From NCBI RefSeq assembly GCF_030817495.1, contig NZ_JAUSZK010000001.1, positions 1,653,001 to 1,717,000 on the forward strand: a stretch of DNA of 64,000 nucleotides, read 5' to 3'. The notes beneath the pieces were generated by a model, which was not told where the DNA came from, did no database searches, and was given only the letters and a program-made list of their open reading frames with translations. Shown here piece after piece: positions 36,112 through 45,115 of the stretch (position 1 is the stretch's first letter; the number at the start of each line of letters is the position of its first letter). The position numbers were made by a program, and so were the translations under genes. This stretch comes from Streptomyces sp. V3I7. GTDB taxonomy: Bacteria > Actinomycetota > Actinomycetes > Streptomycetales > Streptomycetaceae.

Positions 36112-37275
36112 TCAGGAGCGGCGTTCCTGCTTCTGCTTGCACTCCACGCACAGTGTGGCGCGCGGGAACGCCTGCATACGGGCCTTGCCGATGGGGTTGC
36201 CGCAGCTCTCGCACAGTCCGTACGTGCCCGCGTCCAGCCGCTGGAGGGCGTGCTCGGTCTGGATCAGCATCTCGCGCGCGTTGGCGGCCAGCGCCATCTC
36301 GTGCTCGCGCGTGATGTTCTTGCTGCCGGTGTCCGCCTCGTCGTCGCCCGCGCCGTCACCGGAGTCACGCATCATGCCGACGAGGGAGGCCTCCGACGAG
36401 CTGATCTCGGTGCGCAGCCGCTCTCCCTCGGACAGCAGTTCGGCGCGCGCCTCCTCGACCTCCTGGGGCGTCCACGGGTCCTCCCCCGGGCGGACGGCGA
36501 GTTCGCCGGGCGCCGCCGGCCGTGCCTTGGGAACGGCGGTCTTCGCCGCCGTGGCCGTGCCAGGGGTCTTCTTCGCAACCACCGTCGTGGCTCCCGTCTG
36601 CTTCGCGGCCTTGGCCGCGCCCACCTTCTTGGCCGTGCTCTTCTTCCTGGCCGTGCTCTTCGCGGCGGTGTCCTGGACAGTGCTCTTCTCGGCCGGGCGC
36701 TTGGCCGCGCTCTTCTTGGACGTGCTCTTCCTGCCCGCGCGCGCGGCGGTGCTCTTCGGGGGGGCCTGCTCCGCGACCGCCGCGGTGCCGGCCTCGGCGA
36801 CCGGCTTCTTGGCCGCGGCCCGCTTGGCGGTCGTCTTCTTGTCGGTCGTCCTCTTGTCGGTCGTCTTCCTGGCGGCCGTCTTCTTCGCGGGGGCCTTCGC
36901 GTTCGCGGGGCTCTTCGCGGCGGCCGCCTTCGTGGTGGCGGCCTTCCCGGACGCGCCCTTGGCGGCGCCCGCTCTACTGGAGGCCTTCTTGGGGGCGGCC
37001 TTCTTGGCAGCCGTCCTCTCGTCCTCGGCCTCTGCACTCATCGTCGTCATCACGGCCGCCTTCTTGCCCGCCGATTTCTTCCTGCTCACCGACTTCTCCG
37101 CGCCCGGCCCCTGGTGGGCGGACGCACCGCTTCCGTTGACCGCTCCCCCGGTCCTGGCCGGACCTGCCCGCGTGCTCTTCTTCCCCCCGGCGCCCCTGGC
37201 CGCACCAGCGGAGGCAGCCGCGCGCCCGGACCTGCCGGACGCCGGCTGCTGTACGGCCGTCTTCTTCGCCACCAT
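36112..37275 (-). CDS. Histone-H1-like/DksA (TraR) zinc finger fusion
   Basis: 387 residues in two parts. Residues 1 to about 265 are Lys/Ala-rich with repeated KKxxAKK and KSTAKK units, like the tail of histone H1 or actinobacterial HupS. The C-terminal 120 are a DksA/TraR domain: a helical hairpin (TPQEVEEARAELLSEGERL) and a four-Cys finger with CESCGNPIG and LCVECKQK. The tail should bind DNA nonspecifically, while the finger family acts at the RNA polymerase secondary channel. The acidic coiled-coil tip residues of DksA are not clearly conserved, so polymerase control is uncertain. ATG start. Confidence 0.88.
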   Translation of the reverse strand: MVAKKTAVQQPASGRSGRAAASAGAARGAGGKKSTRAGPARTGGAVNGSGASAHQGPGAEKSVSRKKSAGKKAAVMTTMSAEAEDERTAAKKAAPKKASSRAGAAKGASGKAATTKAAAAKSPANAKAPAKKTAARKTTDKRTTDKKTTAKRAAAKKPVAEAGTAAVAEQAPPKSTAARAGRKSTSKKSAAKRPAEKSTVQDTAAKSTARKKSTAKKVGAAKAAKQTGATTVVAKKTPGTATAAKTAVPKARPAAPGELAVRPGEDPWTPQEVEEARAELLSEGERLRTEISSSEASLVGMMRDSGDGAGDDEADTGSKNITREHEMALAANAREMLIQTEHALQRLDAGTYGLCESCGNPIGKARMQAFPRATLCVECKQKQERRS

Positions 37276-37543
37276 GGCCGCGGCCCCTTCACATATTGTG
37301 ATTTCGCTCGCGAATCGTTATGGGACGATAAATCGACTTCAGCCCCGCGGCAACGGGGCACGCTGTCCGATTCGTCCGCCCCCGTACCGCCCGCGCGGAC
37401 CCTTTTGCGTTGTGCCCCGCTCCCCGCCGGGTAATCCGCCGGGCCGGGCATCCCCGGATACGCTCCCCCGCACCTCCCCATTCGGGTCATCGCCGCCGGG
37501 GCCGGTGCCGGAAAAGCGGTCGGCCGCTGTCTGTGCCGCGCCG

Positions 37544-37549
37544 TACACT
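37544..37549 (+). promoter_or_regulatory. Candidate -10 box of the ileS leader
   Basis: TACACT lies just before the predicted T-box leader, with transcription expected to start near 37556. No convincing -35 is visible 17 nt upstream. The gap from the DksA-like gene (37276) to here is otherwise empty apart from short AT-rich sequence near 37290-37330 that probably carries the divergent promoter. Confidence 0.45.
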
Positions 37550-37555
37550 GGGCAG

Positions 37556-37870
37556 AGCGAAAAGCGTGGATGGGGACGAGTAGCGGCGTACGCAGCCCAG
37601 AGCGACCCGGGGACGGTGGGAGCCCGGGGGCGAGCGCGACGTGAAGATCACCCCGGAGCCGCCGGAAGAACGCCTTGGACAGTGGGCTCCGCCCACTGTC
37701 CGCCCAGGGCCAGTAGAACCGGTATCGCGACCCCAATGAGGGGGCTCACCGGCGCGCAGGGCGCCTGGAGAGCCAAGGAGGGTGGTACCGCGGGAGCGCG
37801 CCGCACGGCGCACGTAGCACTTACGGCTCTCGTCCCTCCGACGGAAGGCAGCAAGTCCGTTGGAGGAAGC
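37556..37870 (+). promoter_or_regulatory. Isoleucine T-box leader (translational type) of ileS
   Basis: The conserved T-box AGGGTGGTACCGCG is at 37779-37792. Upstream is a long stem I region with an ATC isoleucine specifier followed by A (37647-37650), in GAAGATCACC. Downstream there is no T-tract terminator. Instead CCTCCGACGGA (37835-37845) pairs over 11 bp, one wobble, with 37856-37866, and this includes the GGAGG ribosome binding site (37862-37866). Uncharged tRNA-Ile should stabilise the alternative fold and free the site. This is the arrangement known for actinobacterial ileS leaders. Confidence 0.9.
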
Positions 37871-37876
37871 TCGCAG

Positions 37877-40800
37877 ATGACAGAGCCGACGTACCGCCAG
37901 GTGCCCGCCCAGGTCGACCTGCCCGCGCTCGAGCACGAGGTGCTCGACTTCTGGCGCGAGCAGAAGATCTTCAACAAGACCCTGGAGCAGTCCGCGGGCC
38001 GTCCGGAGTGGGTGTTCTACGAGGGCCCGCCCACCGCCAACGGCATGCCGGGCGCCCACCACATCGAGGCGCGCGTCTTCAAGGACGTCTTCCCCCGCTT
38101 CCGCACCATGCGCGGCTACCACGTGGGCCGCAAGGCCGGCTGGGACTGCCACGGCCTGCCCGTGGAGCTGGCGGTCGAGAAGGAGCTGGGCTTCAGCGGC
38201 AAGCAGGACATCGAGGCGTACGGCATCGCCGAGTTCAACGCCAAGTGCCGTGAGTCCGTGCTGCGACACACCGACGCCTTCGCCGCGCTCACGACCCGCA
38301 TGGGCTACTGGACCGACCTCGAAGACCCGTACCGCACGATGGACCCCGAGTACATCGAGTCGGTCTGGTGGTCGCTGAAGGAGATCTTCGACAAGGGCCT
38401 GCTCGTCCAGGACCACCGCGTCGCCCCCTGGTGCCCGCGCTGCGGCACCGGCCTGTCCGACCACGAGCTGGCGCAGGGCTACGAGACGGTCATCGACCCC
38501 TCCGTGTACGTCCGCTTCCCGCTCACCTCCGGCCCGCTCGCCGGCGAGGCCTCGCTGCTGGTGTGGACGACGACCCCCTGGACGCTCGTGTCCAACACGG
38601 CCGTCGCCGCGCACCCCGACGTCACCTACGTCGTCGCGAGCAACGGCGAGGAGAAGATCGTCGTCGCCGAGCCGCTCCTCGAGAAGGCGCTCGGCGAGGG
38701 CTGGGAGACCACCGGCCAGAGCTTCACCGGCGCCGAGATGGAGCGCTGGACGTACCAGCGTCCCTTCGAACTCGTGGAGTTCCCCGAGCCGGCCCACTTC
38801 GTGGTGAACGCCGACTACGTCACCACCGAGGACGGTACGGGCCTGGTCCACCAGGCCCCCGCCTTCGGTGAGGACGACCTCAAGGTCTGCCGCTCCTACG
38901 GCCTGCCGGTCGTGAACCCGGTCCGCCCCGACGGCACCTTCGAGGAGGACGTCCCGCTCGTCGGCGGCGTCTTCTTCAAGAAGGCCGATGAGCAGCTCAC
39001 CGCGGACCTCGACGCCCGCGGTCTGCTCTTCCGGCACCTGGCGTACGAGCACAGCTACCCGCACTGCTGGCGCTGCCACACCGCGCTGCTCTACTACGCG
39101 CAGCCGTCCTGGTACATCCGCACCACGGCCGTCAAGGACCGGATGATCGCGGAGAACGAGGGCACCAACTGGTTCCCGGAGACGGTCAAGCACGGCCGGT
39201 TCGGCGACTGGCTGACCAACAACATCGACTGGGCCCTGTCCCGCAACCGTTACTGGGGCACCCCGCTGCCGGTCTGGCGCTGCGAGGAGGACCACCTCAC
39301 GGTCGTCGGCTCGCGCGCGGAGCTCTCCGAGCTGACCGGCACCGACCAGTCCGAACTGGACCCGCACCGTCCGTACATCGACGCGGTCACCTTCCCGTGC
39401 CCCGAGTGCGGCAAGACGGCCACGCGCGTGCCGGAGGTCATCGACGCCTGGTACGACTCGGGTTCGATGCCGTTCGCGCAGTGGGGCTACCCGCACAAGA
39501 ACAAGGAGCTGTTCGAGAGCCGCTACCCGGCGCAGTTCATCTCCGAGGCGATCGACCAGACCCGCGGCTGGTTCTACACGCTGATGGCCGTCGGCACGCT
39601 GGTCTTCGACAAGTCGTCGTACGAGAACGTCGTCTGCCTGGGCCACATCCTCGCCGAGGACGGCCGCAAGATGTCCAAGCACCTGGGGAACACCCTGGAG
39701 CCGATCCCGCTGATGGACCAGCACGGTGCGGACGCCGTGCGCTGGTTCATGGCGGCCGGCGGCTCGCCCTGGGCGGCCCGCCGCGTCGGCCACGGCACGA
39801 TCCAGGAGGTCGTCCGCAAGACGCTGCTCACGTACTGGAACACGGTCGCCTTCCAGGCCCTGTACGCCCGTACGTCGAACTGGGCGCCGTCCGCGGCGGA
39901 CCCGGCCCCGGCCGACCGCCCGGTCCTGGACCGCTGGCTGCTCTCCGAACTGCACGCGCTCACCGACCAGGTCACCCAGGCCCTGGACGCGTACGACACT
40001 CAGCGCGCCGGAAAGCTCCTGTCGGCGTTCGTCGACGACCTGTCCAACTGGTACGTCCGCCGCTCGCGCCGCCGCTTCTGGCAGGGCGACAAGGCCGCGC
40101 TGCGCACGCTGCACGAGGTCGTCGAGACGGTCACGAAGCTGATGGCGCCGATCACCCCGTTCATCACCGAGCGGGTGTGGCAGGACCTGATCGTGCCGGT
40201 CACCGCGGGCGCGCCCGAGTCGGTGCACCTGGCGTCCTGGCCGGAGGCGGACCTGTCCGCGATCGACCCGGAGCTGTCGCGGCAGATGGTCCTGGTCCGC
40301 CGCCTGGTGGAGCTGGGCCGCGCCACGCGCGCGGAGTCGGGCGTCAAGACCCGCCAGCCGCTGTCGCGTGCGCTGGTGGCGGGTGCGGGCTTCGAGACCC
40401 TCGACCCCGAGCTGCACACGCAGATCACCGAGGAGCTGAACGTCAGCTCCCTGGCCTCGCTCTCGGAGGTCGGCGGCTCGCTGGTGGACACGACCGCCAA
40501 GGCCAACTTCCGTGCGCTGGGCAAGCGGTTCGGCAAGCGAGTCCAGGACGTCGCCAGGGCCGTAGCCGACGCCGACGCGGCCGCGCTGTCCCTGGCGCTG
40601 CGCGAGGGCACGGCGTCGGTCGAGGTCGACGGCGAGACGATCACCCTCGCCCCCGACGAGGTGATCATCACGGAGACCCCGCGCGAGGGCTGGTCGGTGG
40701 CCTCGGACTCCGGCGCGACCGTCGCGCTGGACCTGGAGATCACCGAGGAGCTGCGTCAGGCGGGCCTCGCCCGTGACGCGATCCGCCTGATCCAGGAGGC

Positions 40801-41014
40801 CCGCAAGAACAGCGGCCTCGACGTGGCCGACCGCATCGCGCTGCGCTGGACCTCGACGGACCCGGCGGTCATCGCGGCCCTGACCGAGCACGCGAACCTG
40901 ATCGCGGACGAGGTCCTGGCCACGGACTTCGCCCAGGGCGAGGCGGACGACTCCTACGGCACCCCGTTCACCGACGAGGGCCTGTCCCTCACCTTCCGCC
41001 TCCGCAAGGCATAA
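37877..41014 (+). CDS. ileS: Isoleucyl-tRNA synthetase, IleRS2-type
   Basis: 1045-residue class I synthetase. The signature normally written HIGH reads GAHH (residues 59-62, in PPTANGMPGAHH), the variant typical of eukaryote-like IleRS2. The KMSKS loop is KMSKH in DGRKMSKHLGN. The editing CP1 domain is present (VWTTTPWTLVSNTAVA). A Zn-type knuckle WCPRCGTGLSDHEL is internal, and the C-terminal zinc finger of IleRS1 is absent. The ATG at 37877 follows GGAGG by 10 nt and lies behind the T-box. IleRS2 enzymes are associated with mupirocin resistance. Confidence 0.96.
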   Translation: MTEPTYRQVPAQVDLPALEHEVLDFWREQKIFNKTLEQSAGRPEWVFYEGPPTANGMPGAHHIEARVFKDVFPRFRTMRGYHVGRKAGWDCHGLPVELAVEKELGFSGKQDIEAYGIAEFNAKCRESVLRHTDAFAALTTRMGYWTDLEDPYRTMDPEYIESVWWSLKEIFDKGLLVQDHRVAPWCPRCGTGLSDHELAQGYETVIDPSVYVRFPLTSGPLAGEASLLVWTTTPWTLVSNTAVAAHPDVTYVVASNGEEKIVVAEPLLEKALGEGWETTGQSFTGAEMERWTYQRPFELVEFPEPAHFVVNADYVTTEDGTGLVHQAPAFGEDDLKVCRSYGLPVVNPVRPDGTFEEDVPLVGGVFFKKADEQLTADLDARGLLFRHLAYEHSYPHCWRCHTALLYYAQPSWYIRTTAVKDRMIAENEGTNWFPETVKHGRFGDWLTNNIDWALSRNRYWGTPLPVWRCEEDHLTVVGSRAELSELTGTDQSELDPHRPYIDAVTFPCPECGKTATRVPEVIDAWYDSGSMPFAQWGYPHKNKELFESRYPAQFISEAIDQTRGWFYTLMAVGTLVFDKSSYENVVCLGHILAEDGRKMSKHLGNTLEPIPLMDQHGADAVRWFMAAGGSPWAARRVGHGTIQEVVRKTLLTYWNTVAFQALYARTSNWAPSAADPAPADRPVLDRWLLSELHALTDQVTQALDAYDTQRAGKLLSAFVDDLSNWYVRRSRRRFWQGDKAALRTLHEVVETVTKLMAPITPFITERVWQDLIVPVTAGAPESVHLASWPEADLSAIDPELSRQMVLVRRLVELGRATRAESGVKTRQPLSRALVAGAGFETLDPELHTQITEELNVSSLASLSEVGGSLVDTTAKANFRALGKRFGKRVQDVARAVADADAAALSLALREGTASVEVDGETITLAPDEVIITETPREGWSVASDSGATVALDLEITEELRQAGLARDAIRLIQEARKNSGLDVADRIALRWTSTDPAVIAALTEHANLIADEVLATDFAQGEADDSYGTPFTDEGLSLTFRLRKA

Positions 41015-41031
41015 GGACCCCGGCACCCGAG

Positions 41032-41067
41032 GGCCCGGGTCCCGAGATTCGTCTCGGGACCCGGGCC
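41032..41067 (+). terminator. ileS terminator with TTCG loop
   Basis: A 16-bp perfect GC-rich stem (arms 41032-41047 and 41052-41067) is closed by a stable TTCG tetraloop, 18 nt after the ileS stop. Confidence 0.85.
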
Positions 41068-41180
41068 TTCGGCATTGCGTACGCCGAAAACCCCCTCACC
41101 ACCCGAACGAACACCGCACCCGCCACGAACAGACGTCCGACGCGCCCCACTCGCGCCGACCCCCGTCAACACGCGTAAAA

Positions 41181-41218
41181 AGGGCGAGGCCCCGGATCGA
41201 AATCCGGGGCCTCGCCCT
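41181..41218 (-). terminator. divIVA terminator
   Basis: A 17-bp perfect stem (arms 41181-41197 and 41202-41218) with a CGAA loop. On the minus strand it is followed by five T, so it is a classical terminator for the dcw/divIVA transcript, 36 nt past the divIVA stop. Confidence 0.88.
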
Positions 41219-41253
41219 GAACGCTGCCGACGTTCTGGCCGTACTACTGGCCG

Positions 41254-42501
41254 TCAGTTGTCGTCCTCGTCGATCAGGAACCCGCGCATCGGCGACGGTG
41301 CCTGACCCATCGGGGACGGGCCCTGCGGGCGGACCGGCGCCATCGGCTGGGTCATCGCCGGGGACATCTGCTGCTGACCGCCACCGTAGGAGGGGGCGGA
41401 CGGCGCAGAGGAGCCGCCCATCGTCTGGTTGCCGCCGCCGTAGGACGGGGCACCCGCGCCGGCCGGAGCCATCGAGGGCGCCGGGGACGGCGGCAGGGAC
41501 GCCGCGGCCGGGGTACGCGGCGGAGCCAGCGAGTCGTCGGCCTGGGTCTCCAGCTGACGCAGCTGCGACTCCAGGTACGACTTCAGGCGCGTGCGGTACT
41601 CGCGCTCGAAGCCGCGCAGGTCCTCGACCTTGCGCTCCAGCGTGGCGCGCGCGGACTCCAGGGAGCCCATGGCCACGCGGTGCTTCTCCTGCGCGTCCCG
41701 CTCCAGGGCGTCGGCCTTGGCACGGGCGTCACGCTCGAGACCCTCGGCGCGGCTGCGGGCCTCGCCGACGATCTTGTTGGCCTCGGAGCGGGCCTCGGCG
41801 ATCGCCTGGTCGGCGGTCTGCTGGGCCAGCGAGAGGACACGCGCGGCGCTGTCGCCACCGGGGCCACCCTGACCGGGGCCGCCGGGACCACCCATCGGAC
41901 CGCCCATGGGGCCGCCCATCGGGCCACCCATCTGCTGCGGCATGGGGGGCTGACCACCCATCGGGCCGCCCTGACCCATCGGACCGGGACCCTGACCCAT
42001 CGGGCCGGGACCCTGCGGACCGCCCTGACCGCCGGGACCGGCAGGCAGCTGCGGGGCACCGCTCGGCAGCTGGGGCGGGCCACCCATGGGGCCACCCATC
42101 TGCTGCTGCGGCGGGCCCGATATGCCGGCGGGCACCGGGCCGCCGGGGCCTCGCATGCCCTGCTGCGGCATACCGCCCTGCTGCATCCCGCCCTGCTGCA
42201 TGCCACCCTGCTGCTGCATGCCACCCTGCTGCTGCATGCCACCCTGCTGCTGCATGCCGCCCTGCTGCTGAGGCGGGCCGTCCTGCTGCTCCGGGGGCTT
42301 GCGCATGTTCTGCTGGTTCTGCGCAGCCGCGCGCGTGGCAGCGGCCAGCTTGGCGCGCAGGTCCTCGTTCTCGCGGAGCATTCGGGTCAGCTCGGCCTCG
42401 ACCTCGTCGAGGAAGGCATCGACCTCGTCCTCGTCATAGCCTTCTCGGAGGCGTACGGTCGTGAACTGCTTGTTCCGCACGTCCTCGGGGGTCAACGGCA
42501 T
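41254..42501 (-). CDS. divIVA: Polar growth determinant DivIVA
   Basis: 415-residue coiled-coil protein that marks hyphal tips and new branches in streptomycetes. The conserved membrane-curvature N terminus is MPLTPEDVRNKQFTTVRLRE, followed by a first coiled coil (about 25-65), a long Pro/Gln/Gly/Met-rich linker (about 75-215), a second coiled coil (QQTADQAIAEARSEANKIVG to about 320) and a Pro/Ser/Gln-rich tail ending RGFLIDEDDN. The linker contains an expanded QQQGGM repeat. Last gene of the dcw cluster. Confidence 0.97.
   Translation of the reverse strand: MPLTPEDVRNKQFTTVRLREGYDEDEVDAFLDEVEAELTRMLRENEDLRAKLAAATRAAAQNQQNMRKPPEQQDGPPQQQGGMQQQGGMQQQGGMQQQGGMQQGGMQQGGMPQQGMRGPGGPVPAGISGPPQQQMGGPMGGPPQLPSGAPQLPAGPGGQGGPQGPGPMGQGPGPMGQGGPMGGQPPMPQQMGGPMGGPMGGPMGGPGGPGQGGPGGDSAARVLSLAQQTADQAIAEARSEANKIVGEARSRAEGLERDARAKADALERDAQEKHRVAMGSLESARATLERKVEDLRGFEREYRTRLKSYLESQLRQLETQADDSLAPPRTPAAASLPPSPAPSMAPAGAGAPSYGGGNQTMGGSSAPSAPSYGGGQQQMSPAMTQPMAPVRPQGPSPMGQAPSPMRGFLIDEDDN
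42172..42273 (-). repeat. Coding tandem repeat in divIVA (QQGGM units)
   Basis: About seven near-identical 15-18-nt units encode consecutive Met-Gln-Gln(-Gln)-Gly-Gly motifs in the DivIVA linker. The unit length is a multiple of three, so gain or loss of copies keeps the frame. Confidence 0.9.
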
Positions 42502-42553
42502 CTCTTCACCTCAACGTAGTCGTCGGCATCGGCAAGACGGTAGTTCACATCGC

Positions 42554-42838
42554 TCACAGCCGGCTCACGATAGAGATCAGGATGTAGACGATGATCATCA
42601 GCACGAAGAAGGACAGATCGAGCGCCACGCCCCCGAGACGCAGCGGCGGAATGAACCGCCGCAGAAGCTTGAGCGGTGGATCGGTGACAGTGTAAGTGGC
42701 CTCCAGAACGACCACCATCGCCTTGCCGGGTTGCCACGAGCGGGCGAACTGGAAGACATAGTCCATGACCAACCGGAAGATGAGCACAACGAGGAAGCAC
42801 ATCAGCGCGATGTAGATGACATCCAGGACCACGCCCAT
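42554..42838 (-). CDS. YggT family membrane protein
   Basis: 94-residue protein with two hydrophobic regions, VIYIALMCFLVVLIFRLVMDYVF (shortened here) and SFFVLMIIVYILISIV, around the conserved TDPPLKLLRRFIPPL segment of YggT/Ycf19. It is expected at the membrane and is conserved between sepF and divIVA in Gram-positive bacteria. A role in osmotic or division-site function is suggested by family and context, without defined chemistry. Confidence 0.93.
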   Translation of the reverse strand: MGVVLDVIYIALMCFLVVLIFRLVMDYVFQFARSWQPGKAMVVVLEATYTVTDPPLKLLRRFIPPLRLGGVALDLSFFVLMIIVYILISIVSRL

Positions 42839-42889
42839 GACCCCTGCTTCCCTCTCCCCTGGTTTTCGTGCAACTGCCGGTCTTGCGTC

Positions 42890-43531
42890 TCAGCTCTGGT
42901 TGAAGAACCCGCCCTCTGCGATACGGGCCTTGTCCTCCGCCGTGACATCGACGTTAGCAGGCGACAACAGGAACACCTTCTGCGTCACCCGCTCGATGCT
43001 GCCGTGAAGACCGAACACCAATCCGGCCGCAAAGTCGACAAGTCGCTTCGCGTCCGTGTCATCCATCTCGGTCAGATTCATGATCACCGGGGTGCCCTCG
43101 CGGAAGTGTTCCCCGATGGTACGGGCCTCGTTGTAGGTCCGGGGGTGGAGCGTGGTGATCCGGTAAGGCTCTCGCTCGGACACGACCTTGGGCATGATCA
43201 CCGGCGCACTCTTCTCCAGGGACTGGCGTTCTTGTGTGATGGACGCCACGGGCGCGATACGCGCAGGGCGCCCCGATTCCGCGGCTAGCGAAGCCGAATG
43301 GGACACCGGCTCGCGCGGCGCCGGAGGCTGCACCACACGTACCGATTCGTCCCTTTGGGGTTGGTGTGCACTGTGCGACTGGTGTGACGGCTCATGCCGT
43401 CTGTGGTCACGCTCGGGCTCCGGGTCGAGTTCGGGCTCGAAGTCGTCGTCGGGGTCGAATCCCCGGCCGTCGTACCCATCGTCCTCCACGAGGCCGAGGT
43501 AGACCGCCATCTTGCGCATCGCGCCGGCCAT
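42890..43531 (-). CDS. sepF: Cell division protein SepF
   Basis: 213 residues. An N-terminal amphipathic membrane anchor ([17 protein letters not shown]), an acidic and His-rich disordered linker, then the SepF core from about 120 ([47 protein letters not shown]). It tethers FtsZ filaments to the membrane; no ftsA is present in this cluster, as expected for actinobacteria. I chose the ATG at 43531. It lies downstream of yggS. Confidence 0.95.
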   Translation of the reverse strand: MAGAMRKMAVYLGLVEDDGYDGRGFDPDDDFEPELDPEPERDHRRHEPSHQSHSAHQPQRDESVRVVQPPAPREPVSHSASLAAESGRPARIAPVASITQERQSLEKSAPVIMPKVVSEREPYRITTLHPRTYNEARTIGEHFREGTPVIMNLTEMDDTDAKRLVDFAAGLVFGLHGSIERVTQKVFLLSPANVDVTAEDKARIAEGGFFNQS

Positions 43532-43660
43532 GCTCTGAGTCCTCCGCTCTGTGGTGGATCGGGTGACGACTGCCAAGTGCCCGCGATCCACTCGGTCGTT
43601 GCGGCCGCCTTTCGGCCGTATTGACCATATTTTCTGCTGTGGTCCGACTTCTTGGCGACG

Positions 43661-44380
43661 TTACCCGAGCCCGGGGCGGACTCCGAGTACCGCAGTGCCG
43701 ACGCGCACATGTGTCGCTCCGGCCGCCACGGCCTGCTCGAGGTCCGTGCTCATCCCCGCCGAGACCATGTTCGCAGCCGGATGAGCTCGGCGCAGGCTGG
43801 TCGACAAATCCATCATCCGCTCGAACGCCTGTTGTTGGCGCCCGGCGTACTCCCCCGTGAGAGGGGCGACGGTCATCAGTCCGTCGAGCCGCAGTCCCGG
43901 CGCGACGGCGACATGGTCGGCCAACTCTTCGATTCCGCCCGGCGCGACGCCGCCCCTCTCGCCCCGGCCGCTCTCCCCCGCGTCGAGCGCGACCTGGAGC
44001 AGGCACCCCACCTCGCGCCCGGCCCGGACGGCCTCCTTGGACAGGGCCGTGACGAGCCGTGAACGGTCGACGGACTGCACGAAGTCGGCGTAACCGACCA
44101 CGGAGCGCACCTTGTTGGTCTGCAACTGACCGACGAAGTGCCAACTCAGGGGCAGGTCCGCGCACTCGGCGGCCTTGGGTGCCGCGTCCTGGTCGCGGTT
44201 CTCGGCGACGTGGCGCACACCGAGTTCTGACAGGATCCGCACATCGCTCGCGGGGTAAGTCTTGGTGACCACGATGAGGGTCACGTCCTCCCGCTCACGG
44301 CCCGCCGCCGCACACGCGGCGGCGATCCGCTCCTCCACCTTCGCCAGATTCGCGGCGAGTTCAGCCTTACGGTCCGTCAT
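43661..44380 (-). CDS. YggS family PLP homeostasis protein
   Basis: 239-residue PLP-binding protein with the alanine racemase-type barrel but no racemase domain. The PLP lysine is in TLIVVTKTYPASDV, with HFVGQLQTNKV and SAGMSTDLEQAVAAGATHVRVG (shortened) as family landmarks. The family buffers pyridoxal phosphate. It lies between pgeF and sepF, a conserved order. Confidence 0.94.
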   Translation of the reverse strand: MTDRKAELAANLAKVEERIAAACAAAGREREDVTLIVVTKTYPASDVRILSELGVRHVAENRDQDAAPKAAECADLPLSWHFVGQLQTNKVRSVVGYADFVQSVDRSRLVTALSKEAVRAGREVGCLLQVALDAGESGRGERGGVAPGGIEELADHVAVAPGLRLDGLMTVAPLTGEYAGRQQQAFERMMDLSTSLRRAHPAANMVSAGMSTDLEQAVAAGATHVRVGTAVLGVRPGLG

Positions 44381-44386
44381 GTCCCA

Positions 44387-45115
44387 TCAGTCCAGCCACA
44401 CATAGCCCGCGAGCCGCCCGGTGGTGCGGTCGCGGCGGTACGAGAAGTGGTCGCCCGACTCCCGCGTGCACACCGGGGAATGCTCCCGGTCGTGCACCCC
44501 GAGCCGTTCGAGCTGCGCGTGCACGCCGGCGCTCACGCCGACCGCCGGTGTACCCCAGCTCGTCTCGGCGTGCGCCGCCGGTTCGACGGCGGCCACCTCG
44601 GCGCGCATCTCCTCCGGCACCTCGTAGCACCGGCCGCAGACGGCGGGTCCGGTGCGTGCGACGATCCGGGCCGGATCCGCGCCCAGTTCGGTCATCGCCC
44701 GTACGACGGCCGGAACGACTCCGGCGACCATGCCGGGGCGCCCCGCGTGCGCCGCCGCGGCGACCCGGGCGACCGGATCGGCGAGCAGCACCGGGGTGCA
44801 GTCGGCGGTGAGTACGGCGAGGGCGAGCCCGGGGCGCGCGGTCACGATCGCGTCGACCTCGGGCACGGGCCGGGTGCCCCAGGGTCCGTCCACCACCGCG
44901 ACGACCGCCGAGTGGACCTGGTTCATCCAGACCACGTTCGCCGGGTCGAGTCCCAGCGACTTGGCGGCCAGTTCGCGGTTGGTGCGTACGGCCTCGGGGT
45001 CGTCGCCGACCGCCCCGCCGAGGTTGAGCTCCTCGTACGGAACGGCGCTCACCCCGCCCCACCTGTCGGTGAAGGCGAAGTGCGCGCCGCTCACGGTGTC
45101 GCGCTGTCCTATCAC
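44387..45115 (-). CDS. pgeF: Peptidoglycan editing factor PgeF (laccase-domain protein)
   Basis: 242-residue DUF152/YfiH-family protein. Metal-site residues are visible: [19 protein letters not shown] and [12 protein letters not shown] supply the His and Cys ligands, and [12 protein letters not shown] the later region. E. coli PgeF removes L-Ser-containing muropeptide errors. The ATG overlaps the ftsZ stop by 4 nt, so it is translationally coupled to ftsZ. Confidence 0.92.
   Translation of the reverse strand: MIGQRDTVSGAHFAFTDRWGGVSAVPYEELNLGGAVGDDPEAVRTNRELAAKSLGLDPANVVWMNQVHSAVVAVVDGPWGTRPVPEVDAIVTARPGLALAVLTADCTPVLLADPVARVAAAAHAGRPGMVAGVVPAVVRAMTELGADPARIVARTGPAVCGRCYEVPEEMRAEVAAVEPAAHAETSWGTPAVGVSAGVHAQLERLGVHDREHSPVCTRESGDHFSYRRDRTTGRLAGYVWLD

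Noticed and set aside
42086..42271. Plus-strand 61-aa Cys/Pro-rich ORF that looks like a metallothionein or repeat peptide
   Set aside because: It is the exact antisense of the divIVA QQGGM repeat, which explains both the Cys codons and the periodicity.
42172..42273. CRISPR-like array
   Set aside because: The repeats have no unique spacers, are multiples of three and lie inside divIVA coding sequence.
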